In this document: one piece after another, positions 34,440 to 42,745 of the stretch | Layout: every line of letters starts with the position of its first letter | How positions within the stretch are numbered: the stretch's first letter is position 1 | Assembly (NCBI RefSeq): GCF_964019385.1 | Contig: NC_088645.1 | Span: 42,833,331-42,897,330 of the forward strand | Length of the DNA: 64,000 nt | Direction: 5' to 3' | Source of the DNA: Sycon ciliatum | Taxonomy: Eukaryota; Porifera; Calcarea; Leucosolenida; Sycettidae | The notes under the pieces: model-generated | What the model saw: the letters and a program-made list of their open reading frames with translations, nothing else | What the model was told of the DNA's origin: nothing | Databases searched by the model: none | Made by a program: the position numbers and the translations under genes

Positions 34440-35390
34440 TGCTTTGATAGAAGCAGACACTAGATGCACTGGTACCTTGAAATGAAATTGGAGTTACTTT
34501 AGCAACCAGCCTCGGCTCCTGAGTACTGTGAACCCAGAGCCAACAGACATACCAACAACCTCAGCCATGAAAGCTATAATTATAGTAACGACACACTGGA
34601 TTGTGGAGCCGAAACTAGTCCAACTTCCAAATGCTTTGGCAAAAAGGCAGCCTTCCGACAGGTTGGACACATACACACGCACAAACACGCACACATCACT
34701 TTACAAGTATGTAGCGGCGTACTGAGTATTTGAATACTGACAAGACTACATCATGAAAATATAGGCAGGAGTGTCCCACAATGTGACTACTGTATTTTTA
34801 CAAGACTACAGGAACATGTTGACCAGGAGGGGGGGGGGGGGTGAATGGAGAAGGAAGAGAAGGCAAGTATGCGATTACATTGTATGGTAACCCTTTGGAG
34901 GAACTGTCAGCCAAAATCTATCTTTAACTTCAAGTATAATTATCGTGTTCGTGCCCCCTCATCAAAGTGCATGGGTGCTTTGAGAGCCCAGACTGCCTGC
35001 AAAGCTGCAGGGTGATTGCACGTCGGACCCAATAAAAGGAGAACGCCGAAATGGAAGAAACACAACTGTAGCTTCACAGACAAATACACGCACATATTCC
35101 TTTTTCCTGTTATGTCTTGACCGACGATAATACATGGCCCAGTATCTGCGGAAATGGACCTTAGGGTGATTTTTCACAAAATGACTTTTTTCTGCTGTTG
35201 TCATCTATAGGTATCTAGTGATCACATGGCAAAGTATTAGACCGAACAAAGCAATATTGATGACCCAGAAGCTTCTCAAACAAGCATAGGTACATATCAG
35301 GAAATACAACAATTTATCACAGTGTTTTCCACATTGGAATACTATGTGTTAAAGTGAATAAAAAATAATAGACAGTGTAATAAATCATCC
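34440..35390. other. No gene seen
   Basis: Only short unrecognised frames. A G run lies at 34829-34840. Confidence 0.4.
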
Positions 35391-35394
35391 ATCC

Positions 35395-35838
35395 AGTTTT
35401 TGTTGTAAAACAACTCTTGGGCAACCTCTGGCATAGAGCATGGATGGCCTTGATCCTCATCACTGCATACCAATGAAAACTGTTTGAACGCCATCTCAAG
35501 CCTGCTGAAAACCCACAGAAGTGCAGAACAGGAGGGAGGGTGGCTACAACTACACCTGGAGTCCCAGTCTGTGAATCCCACAGGGAATACGACACAGGCA
35601 CCACATTCTAACACCCCACACTTCATCTCATAGTCACAGAGAGTTTAGAGGTAGTCCATCACTGCTGCACCTCTGTGAAATTTAAGCTCTGTGGGAACTG
35701 GCTGCATGCACGTCAGTGCGCCATGATTCCAGCACTGAGCGCAGAGAGTTCGTAGCTCATCAATCAATGTTCGGCTCTTGCCCCGTCCAAGGGGTTTGGT
35801 GTTCACCACGGAGCCCAGTGTGGGAGCCTGGGTAAATT
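35395..35838 (-). pseudogene. Unrecognised Cys-rich coding-like region with one in-frame stop
   Basis: Below a good 3' splice site (GAATTTACCCAG at about 35840-35829), one minus-strand frame is open for about 63 codons to a TAA near 35645, then reads on for about 97 codons in the same register. Both parts look like protein: Cys pairs (LCAQCW, CGVLECGACVVFP), a GRGKSRTLIDELRTL segment and a NWMDDLLH end. It could be a pseudogene, a decayed transposon gene or two exons with the stop in a short intron. The family was not recognised. Confidence 0.35.
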
Positions 35839-36252
35839 CAGATCATGTCAATAGCGGCAGCGCTCTTTCGTCCTGACTAAAGTTGATCCCGGGCGTTTCA
35901 GTTCGTCTACCTCTGGTGCCGTCGCCTCACTAGTTTCTCCTCGTCGAGTATTTCTCCTGAGCGGAGCTGTACTAAATTCAGAAGGGCCCGACAAGGATTT
36001 TCAGATGTCAGAAAGTACTTTTGCCAGCAGAGAGCTCCTTTGGCGGAGCGCCTAAATCAAGTTGAAATTCTCGTCGCTAAATAGGAATTGCGCGTCGACA
36101 AAAACATCTTCTGGAAACGGTCGTCGTTCTCTATCAGACACGACGATTCCTGCCTAGGAAATCCAATGACTACTGGCGGAGCCGGACAGCAGCTAGCTGG
36201 CCATCGTGAGCGAACTCTCCTGCTACAGGCACGATCAAAAGCATTCATTCTT

Positions 36253-38693
36253 GAAGTGTGAGTTACGAAGTCTGAAGAAAACGTTGAACGGTCTCTGCTT
36301 GGATGACGACTACACCATAGCTCAGTGGTTAGAGCATCGCTGGCTACAAACGAGGGTCCCTGGTTCGAGTCCTGGTGGTGACTGTCAATTTTTTCTTCAG
36401 ACTTTTCCCGTTTGTCTTTTTCCCTCAAAACCAGTCAATATTTTATGACTTGGGGCTCCCCGCGTGCTAGTTTGTACGTGAAGTGTGTGGGTTACAGTGA
36501 GGGCTGCGTCCCACCCGCCTGTGTGGATTCACAGGAAGTGTGAGTTACGAAGTCTGAAGAAAACGTTGAAAGGCCTCTGCATGCATGACGCCTACACCAT
36601 AGCTCAGCGGTTAGAGCATCGCTGGCTACAAGCCAGGGTCCCTGGTTTGAGTCCTGGTGGTGACAGTCAATTTTTTCTTCAGACTTTTCCCGTTTGTCTC
36701 TTTCCCTCAAAACCAGTCAATATTTTATGACTTGGGGCTCCCCGCGTGCTAGTTTGTACGTGAAGTGTGTGGGTTACAGTGAGGGCTGCGTCCCACCCGC
36801 CTGTGTGGATTCACAGGAAGTGTGAGTTACGAAGTCTGAAGAAAACGTTGAACGGTCTCTGCTTGGATGACTACTACACCATAGCTCAGCGGTTAGAGCA
36901 TCGCTGGCTACAAGCGAGGGTCCCTGGTTCGAGTCCTGGTGGTGACAGTCAATTTTTTCTTCAGACTTTTCCCGTTTGTCTCTTTCCCTCAAAACCAGTC
37001 AATATTTTATGACTTGGGGCTCCCCGCGTGCTAGTTTGTACGTGAAGTGTGTGGGTTACAGTGAGGGCTGCGTCCCACCCGCCTGTGTGGATTCACAGGA
37101 AGTGTGAGTTACGAAGTCTGAAGAAAACGTTGAACGGTCTCTGCTTGGATGACTACTACACCATAGCTCAGCGGTAAGAGCATCGCTGGCTACAAGCGAG
37201 GGTCCCTGGTTCGAGTCCTGGTGGTGACAGTCAATTTTTTCTTCAGACTTTTCCCGTTTGTCTCTTTCCCTCAAAACCAGTCAATATTTTATGACTTGGG
37301 GCTCCCCGCGTGCTAGTTTGTACGTGAAGTGTGTGGGTTACAGTGAGGGCTGCGTCCCACCCGCCTGTGTGGATTCACAGGAAGTGTGAGTTACGAAGTC
37401 TGAAGAAAACGTTGAAAGGCCTCTGCATGCATGACGCCTACACCATAGCTCAGCGGTTAGAGCATCGCTGGCTACAAGCGAGGGTCCCTGGTTTGAGTCC
37501 TGGTGGTGACAGTCAATTTTTTCTTCAGACTTTTCCCGTTTGTCTCTTTCCCTCAAAACCAGTCAATATTTTATGACTTGGGGCTCCCCGCGTGCTAGTT
37601 TGTACGTGAAGTGTGTGGGTTACAGTGAGGGCTGCGTCCCACCCGCCTGTGTGGATTCACAGGAAGTGTGAGTTACGAAGTCTGAAGAAAACGTTGAACG
37701 GTCTCTGCTTGGATGACTACTACACCATAGCTCAGCGGTTAGAGCATCGCTGGCTACAAGCGAGGGTCCCTGGTTCGAGTCCTGGTGGTGACAGTCAATT
37801 TTTTCTTCAGACTTTTCCCGTTTGTCTCTTTCCCTCAAAACCAGTCAATATTTTATGACTTGGGGCTCACCGCGTGCTAGTTTGTACGTGAAGTGTGTGG
37901 GTTACAGTGAGGGCTGCGTCCCACCCGCCTGTGTGGATTCACAGGAAGTGTGAGTTACGAAGTCTGAAGAAAACGTTGAACGGTCTCTGCTTGGATGACT
38001 ACTACACCATAGCTCAGCGGTTAGAGCATCGCTGGCTACAAGCGAGGGTCTCTGGTTCGAGTCCTGGTGGTGACAGTCAATTTTTTCTTCAGACTTTTCC
38101 CGTTTGTCTCTTTCCCTCAAACTAGTGAAGATGTTATGACTTGGGGCTCCCCGCGTGCTAGAGTGTACGTGAAGTGTGTGGGTACAGTGAGGGCTGCGTC
38201 CCACCCGCCTGTGTGGATTCACAGGAAGTGTGAGTTACGAAGTCTGAAGAAAACGTTGAACGGTCTCTGCTTGGATGACTACTACACCATGGCTCAGCGG
38301 TTAGAGCATCGCTGGCTACAAGCGAGGGTCCCTGGTTCGAGTCCTGGTGGTGACAGTCAATTTTTTCTTCAGACTTTTCCCGTTTGTCTCTTTCCCTCAA
38401 ACTAGAGAAGATGTTATGACTTGGGGCTCCCCGCGTGCTAGAGTGTACGTGAAGTGTGTGGGTACAGTGAGGGCTGCGTCCCACCCGCCTGTATGGATTC
38501 ACAGGAAGTGTGAGTTACGAAGTCTGAAGAAAATGTTGAACAGTCTCTGCTGGGATGACGACTACACCATAGCTCAGTGGTTAGAGCATCGCTAGCTACA
38601 AGGGAGGGTCCCTGGTTCGAGTCCTGCTGGTGACAGTCAATTTTTTCTTCAGAATTGTCCCGTTTGTCTCTTTCCCTCAAACTAGTGAAGATT
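36253..38693 (+). repeat. Tandem array of nine ~282-bp units, each with a tRNA-like sequence
   Basis: Units start at 36253, 36535, 36817, 37099, 37381, 37663, 37945, 38225 and 38505 (period 282, then 280). Each has a tRNA-like segment with A box TAGCTCAGCGG, B box GGTTCGAGTCC, a CACCA/TGGTG acceptor-like pairing, and TTTTTT about 12 bp beyond, a Pol III terminator. Perfect 14-bp inverted repeats AAGTCTGAAGAAAA / TTTTCTTCAGACTT enclose the tRNA-like part. Units 2 and 5 share variants (AAAGGCCTCTGCATGCATG, GGTTTGAG) absent from 3, 4, 6 and 7, so there is a three-unit higher-order period of 846 bp. The 81-codon frames in the units are artefacts of the repeat. Confidence 0.95.
36312..36382 (+). 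ncRNA. tRNA-like segment of unit 1 (pattern for all nine)
   Basis: It folds as a tRNA: acceptor CACCA/TGGTG, D arm GCTC/GAGC, anticodon stem TCGCT/AGCGA (one mismatch in this unit), loop GGCTACA, and T arm CCTGG/CCTGG with one T-T mismatch around TTCGAGT. The anticodon position reads CTA, but position 33 is G rather than the nearly universal T, and the T stem has a mismatch. It is therefore more likely a tRNA-derived repeat than a working suppressor tRNA. Confidence 0.55.
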
Positions 38694-38936
38694 ATTATCT
38701 CTCCTTTATTCCCTTCTTTCGAAGGCGATAAGCCAGACCCACCGGGAAATATTTCCATGGGTGGGACAGCAAAAAGAAAGTGAAAAAACAAACAAAAAGA
38801 AATAAATAAATAAAACCTAAAAACCAAAGGGACAAGAAACAGTTGAAGGAAGAGGAAGAAAGGAAAGAAACTCAATCCGAACTCCAACATCAAAACAATA
38901 ATAAAGAATTTGCAGCGATTATTACTATTATTATTA
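38694..38936. other. No gene seen
   Basis: A-rich and AT-rich sequence after the array, ending in (ATT)n at about 38920-38937. Confidence 0.4.
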
Positions 38937-39095
38937 TTTCGTAATACGTATTCGCATGCAACGACGCAAATCCACACAATTCAGTAGACACTTTTTCTAT
39001 CAAACGTTTTCTTTGGATAGAAAAACGTTTGATAGAAAAAGTGTCTACTGAATTGTGTGGATTTGCGTCGTTGCATGCGAATACGTATTACGAAA
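38937..39095. repeat. Near-perfect hairpin with ~76-bp arms
   Basis: From TTTCGTAATACGTATTCGC the arm runs to about 39011 and returns to GCGAATACGTATTACGAAA at 39095 with one base of length difference and a loop of only a few bases. It lies between ATT tracts. Confidence 0.95.
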
Positions 39096-39324
39096 CTGTT
39101 TTTCCCACCGCCTCCAAACTACTGTTTTAATTATTATTATTATTATTATTATTATTGTTTTTTTTACTGTATATAGTATTATGTTACAGTGATGGAGAGT
39201 TACTCTTAACTCGTATCCATACGTCCTTTACTCTTCTACAATATAACCAATATTAATAATTATTCTTGAACTGTTTGCAGGCAACCTGCCTACACTCAAG
39301 AGAGCACTGCATTTCACACAAATC

Positions 39325-39380
39325 CATTGGTATCGTTACAACGTTTCGGTCTTTATGACCATCATCAGTAATGAAGTGGA
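39325..39380 (-). ncRNA. Hammerhead-like motif, PLE minus copy
   Basis: The minus strand reads CATTACTGATGA, then GGTC/GACC as stem II with an extra T before it, then GAAACG. The CATT/AATG pairing for stem I has a mismatch next to the core, and stem III has a bulged A. The core words fit, but it is not canonical. Confidence 0.4.
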
Positions 39381-39590
39381 CATGGAAAGAACAGCAGTAT
39401 AAAAGAAGGAGGCAAGCAAGCAAAGCGCGGTACATAGTGACAGCGCGCGTAGAGAAGTGCAAAGCACGTCATGGCGGGTGTGCATTACTTCATATACATG
39501 ACAACACAAGCACAAACGGCGAGGAAAGTAGATACTGCGCTACAGCAGTGATAACAGCCCAGTTCCAGTCTCACACCACCAGTGAGGTGT

Positions 39591-40211
39591 CTAGAGCCCC
39601 GCGCCACTCGCAGTAAGGTGGTGTTCCAGATCCCAGCCACTGTTGTTGTTAATTTCCGGGGATCGCTCCCTGATATTGATGGCCTTCCGGATCCTCCTCC
39701 TGGGGCGGTCACGCTCAGAACCGAGAACCCGGATACCTGAGAAAGCCGTTGCTCCCAATGGCAATGGGTCAGATGCATGCTTGGCCGCGAAATGCTCACC
39801 CAGCGCGGTGCCGCTCACTGTGTTGCGTGCGTCGTCGTTGTGTTCTTTTGTCCTGGTAGCGAGGCTGCGGTACGTCTCTCCGACATATTTATCACCACAT
39901 TTGCACTCGAGGTGGTATACAACATTTCGCTCCGTGCATGCCCCTGAACCGGACATGCAGGCGACACAAGCAGCTTTGGGCCGCCCCCGTTTACGGGGCC
40001 TGGACGGGTCTACATACCTGCGGCATGGTGGTTTGCGGAGGGGAGACGTGCAAATCATAGAACTTAGACGGCGGTTCCTGTAAATCAGCTGGGCATTTAT
40101 CTTGTACTTCCGGAGTAATGTATGAATTTTGTTGTGGATATACTCGGTGTGAAACGGTAGGTTGAGGGTGACACGGTATTCATTCTGCACTCTGACACGT
40201 CGGGGGCGCAT
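39591..40211 (-). CDS. PLE C-terminal protein: end of reverse transcriptase and GIY-YIG endonuclease
   Basis: 206 codons from the ATG at 40211; the frame is open upstream to about 40322, so the ATG is not the real start and the RT core is missing. The N-terminal part resembles the last RT segment of PLEs (HTEYIHNKIHTLLRKY). Residues ~73-80 hold an AT-hook-like RKRGRPK. A Cys pair (CVACMSGSGAC) precedes the endonuclease core VVYHLECKCGDKYVGET, a later R and H (RTKEH), and the C-terminal EAINIRE-like helix (RKAINIRERSPEINNNSGW), where the catalytic Glu is expected. GIY-YIG nicks target DNA for priming. Confidence 0.85.
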   Translation of the reverse strand: MRPRRVRVQNEYRVTLNLPFHTEYIHNKIHTLLRKYKINAQLIYRNRRLSSMICTSPLRKPPCRRYVDPSRPRKRGRPKAACVACMSGSGACTERNVVYHLECKCGDKYVGETYRSLATRTKEHNDDARNTVSGTALGEHFAAKHASDPLPLGATAFSGIRVLGSERDRPRRRIRKAINIRERSPEINNNSGWDLEHHLTASGAGL

Positions 40212-40322
40212 AGCTCGTTCACGTGACGAAACTATAACTGACTCTGGGAAGTTGTTGAATTTTAGGATGTTGGTTACTTTTTCTTCACTTCTTTTTAGGG
40301 TGTCGGCATCGGAGGATAGGCG

Positions 40323-40975
40323 GCATCGAGTGCAAATGTGGTGATAAATATGTCGGAGAGACGTACCGCATCCTCGCTACCAGGACAAAAGAACACAACG
40401 ACGACGCACGCAACACAGTGAGCGGCACCGCGCTGGGTGAGCATTTCGCGGCCAAGCATGCATCTGACCCATTGCCATTGGGAGCAACGGCTTTCTCAGG
40501 TATCCGGGTTCTCGGTTCTGAGCGTCACCGCCCCAGGAGGAGGATTCGGGAGGCCATCAATATCAGGGAGCGATCCCCGGAAATTAACAACAACAGTGGC
40601 TGGGATCTGCTATAACACCACCTTACTGCGAGTGGCGCGGGGCTCTAGACACCTCACTGGTGGTGTGAGACTGGAACTGGGCTGTTATCACTGCTGTAGC
40701 GCAGTATCTACTTTCCTCGCCGTTTGTGCTTGTGTTGTCATGTATACCCGCCATGACGTGCTTTGCACTTCTCTACGCGCGCTGTCACTATGTACCGCGC
40801 TTTGCTTGCTTGCCTCCTTCTTTTATACTGCTGTTCTTTCCATGTCCACTTCATTCCTGATGATGGTCATAAAGACCGAAACGTTGTAACGATACCAATG
40901 GATTTGTGTGAAATGCAGTGCTCTCTTGAGTGTAGGCAGGTTGCCTGCAAACAGTTCAAGTATAATGAAGCTGCG
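40323..40975 (+). mobile_element. 5'-truncated Penelope-like element, plus copy, inverted to the previous one
   Basis: Begins inside the GIY-YIG core (IECKCGDKYVGET) and keeps the frame to a TAA near 40615. The rest mirrors the minus copy to CAGTTCAAGTATAATGAAG. The two copies differ by a few substitutions, so they are separate insertions or an old inversion. Confidence 0.85.
40851..40903 (+). ncRNA. Hammerhead-like motif, PLE plus copy
   Basis: Core CTGATGA at 40857-40863 and GAA at 40878-40880, with the same non-canonical features as the minus copy. It differs by CATTC in place of CATTA just before the core. Confidence 0.4.
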
Positions 40976-41013
40976 TGAAGCGTCCTTCAAAATTTTGAAA
41001 TAATAATAATTAT

Positions 41014-41095
41014 TTGTAAGAAAGGGTTTGCTCCACACACCGGAGCTCGCGCTATAGCGCGAGCTCCGGTGTGTGGAGCAAACCCTTTCTTACAA
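41014..41095. repeat. Perfect 82-bp palindrome
   Basis: Two 41-bp arms with no spacer, centre at CTA/TAG (41054/41055). The arm contains GGGTTTGCTCCACACACCGG, the end of the foldback family at 24.9, 26.8 and 42.3 kb, so it is two ends of that family joined in inversion. Confidence 0.97.
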
Positions 41096-41189
41096 GTCAT
41101 CGCCGAAGTCGCAACCACTACTTCATAATAATAATAATAATTATTATTATTATTGTAACTCGGATGTTGAGCCATAAATAAATGTAAAA

Positions 41190-41580
41190 TAGAAAAGGAC
41201 ATATGGATACGAGTTTAGAGTAACTCTCCATCACTGTAACATGATACTATATACAAATTTGTCAAATATCGTACTGGTCTCGTCATCGTCCAGTAACAAT
41301 CGACATTCTTTGTTCCGTTGGGACTGTGGCTTTTGCTCGTTTTCGTTGCGCTTGCCTTCCCCTCTTTGGTCTTTTCCATAACCTTGAACCTTCCAAGTTG
41401 GAAGGCTGTCGGTTAGCGCTACGGAGATGTGTTAAAGTTAGGTGTCAGGACGTCGAATGTCTCAGTACTCTGTCAGTTTTGTGCCTAGTTATTGCACTTT
41501 CTGACTGTATATAGTATCATGTTACAGTGATGGAGAGTTACTCTAAACTCGTATCCATATGTCCTTTTCTATTTTACATT
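41190..41580. mobile_element. TIR element with GATACGAG..TAACTCTCCATCAC ends, copy 1
   Basis: Inverted ends: GAAAAGGACATATGGATACG ... and its reverse complement at about 41561-41580, running through TAACTCTCCATCACTGTAAC to the inside (~70 bp). The middle has TTCCAAGTTGGAAGGCTGTC. Other copies: 41675-41995 (reversed, lacking one end) and 44872-45160, plus single ends at 39172-39250 and 41592-41668. Confidence 0.8.
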
Positions 41581-41674
41581 TATTATTATTGTAAAAGAGA
41601 AAAGGACACATGGTTACGAGTTAAGAGTAACTCTCCATCACTGTAACATGATACTATATACAGTCAGAAAGTAT

Positions 41675-41995
41675 TATTATTATTGGTAATATTGTAGAAG
41701 AGTAAAGGACGTATGGATACGAGTTAAGAGTAACTCTCCATCACTGTAACATGATACTATATACAGTCAGAAAGTACAATAACTAGGCACAAAACTGACC
41801 GAGTACTGAAACATTCGACGTCCTGACACCTAGCTTCAACACATCTCCGTAGAGCTAACCGACAGCCTTCCAACTTGGAAGGTTCAAGGTTATGGAAAGA
41901 CCAAAGAGGGGAAGGCAAGCGCAGCGAAAACGAGCAAAAGCTACAGTCCCAACGGAACAAAGAATGTCGATTGTTACTGGACGATGACGATTTTT
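41675..41995. mobile_element. TIR element, copy 2 (reversed)
   Basis: Same family as 41190-41580. The inner part lies in the opposite orientation, and the far end is replaced by other sequence after CGATGACGA. A separate single end of the family sits just before it (41592-41668). Confidence 0.75.
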
Positions 41996-42355
41996 TCGTG
42001 TCGCTCACCGTCCAGGAGCGACACTGACTCACGCAACTATCTGGTGTTCACGAGGTGTTTGTCGCGCTGGAAGCGGAGCGTCTCTGTAAGTTTGTATCCC
42101 TGGTTATGTTTGTGCCTGGAGAGCACTATATAAGTGGTGCTCTTCAGGCACAATCTTCCTCAGCCTACTCAAGCTCAACTGATGAGGGGTGAATTCCCCG
42201 AAACACTGTGTATTGAGCAGGGAGTGGTGCTTTCTTGCAGGTTTGCCGAGTCGAAGGTTCGATGGACTTCTCGTGTGCTCTGGATGGCAGTCGTGAGTCA
42301 GTCAAGTGTCAAGTAAAGTTGGCAGAATAGCGCGGGCTCCGGTGTGGGGAGCAAA
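41996..42355 (+). mobile_element. Hammerhead-carrying terminal repeat (PLE-type or retrozyme-like)
   Basis: A TATATAAG promoter-like word at about 42127-42134 lies ~45 bp upstream of a complete hammerhead ribozyme (42173-42218). The part after the ribozyme (GGGAGTGGTGCTTTCTTGCA and on to GGGAGCAAACC) matches the reverse complement of 24.9-25.05 and 26.8-26.97 kb. It ends at (TTA)n. Promoter plus hammerhead in a terminal repeat is how PLE pseudo-LTRs and retrozymes are built; which one applies here is not settled. Confidence 0.6.
42173..42218 (+). ncRNA. Hammerhead ribozyme, complete core
   Basis: Stem I GCTCAA (42173-42178) with TTGAGC (42213-42218). Core CTGATGA (42179-42185). Stem II GGGG/CCCC with loop TGAATT (42186-42199). 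Core GAA (42200-42202). Stem III ACA/TGT with loop CTG (42203-42211). Cleavage expected after A42212 (GUA, an allowed NUH triplet). Every conserved core base is present and all three stems pair without mismatch. The short stem III is typical of hammerheads in PLEs and retrozymes, which tend to act as dimers. Confidence 0.85.
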
Positions 42356-42390
42356 CCTTTATTATTATTATTATTATTATTATTATTTAA
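42356..42390. repeat. (TTA)n microsatellite
   Basis: About ten TTA units between the hammerhead element and the inverted-repeat element. Similar ATT/TAA tracts lie at 38920, 39130, 41000, 41127, 41580, 41671, 44317, 44806 and 45157. Confidence 0.95.
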
Positions 42391-42418
42391 AGAGTCGTCG
42401 TGGAGAAAGCAATTTTAT

Positions 42419-42744
42419 TAGTGCAATTAGGAGTATAATAGATGCAGACATGGCCAGACAACAACGAGTTCATGGAATTTTTAAGGATTTTTATGTTATT
42501 CAAAATCGATTTTCGTGTTCCGCTCATCAGTGAATAGTATCGGAACTGAGGGTACTGTGTACAAAAATAGAACATTTTATAACAGCATAATTAAAAGTGT
42601 GAACAAAAAAGGAAGTGCTACAGCATTACATAATAGGTGTCAAACATAGTGCTAACATAATATAATTTATAACTGAGTGCAGGCACAACGCATGAGGTGA
42701 TACAGTGCGACATGACACAATATTTACATCTGATAACCAGCTAC
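42419..42744. repeat. Left inverted repeat (~326 bp) of a PLE-endonuclease element
   Basis: Reverse complement of 43987-44316 with only a few differences. It begins at TAGTGCAATTAGGAGTATAA and ends CTGATAACCAGCTAC immediately before the endonuclease frame. It contains a hammerhead motif on the minus strand (42497-42536). Confidence 0.95.
42497..42536 (-). ncRNA. Hammerhead ribozyme motif in the left arm
   Basis: Exact inverted copy of 44199-44238: TATTCA/TGAATA stem I, CTGATGA, GCGGAACAC, GAA, AATCGATT, cleavage after a T. Confidence 0.6.
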
Positions 42745-42745
42745 C

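Larger units (their letters stand above)
39262..40322 (-). mobile_element. 5'-truncated Penelope-like element, minus copy
   Basis: Contains the GIY-YIG protein (39591-40211) with an upstream open stretch to 40322, and a 3' tail to about 39262 that carries a hammerhead-like motif. It meets a plus-strand copy head to head at about 40322. Confidence 0.85.

Noticed and set aside
36312..36382. A cluster of functional tRNA genes
   Set aside because: U33 is missing, the T stem is mismatched, and the flanks are repeated together with the tRNA-like part; better read as a tRNA-derived satellite.
36485..38125. Repeated 72- and 81-codon frames on both strands of the 36-38 kb array
   Set aside because: They occur only because the 282-bp unit (a multiple of 3) is repeated; they run through the tRNA-like part and the Pol III terminator, and have no domain.
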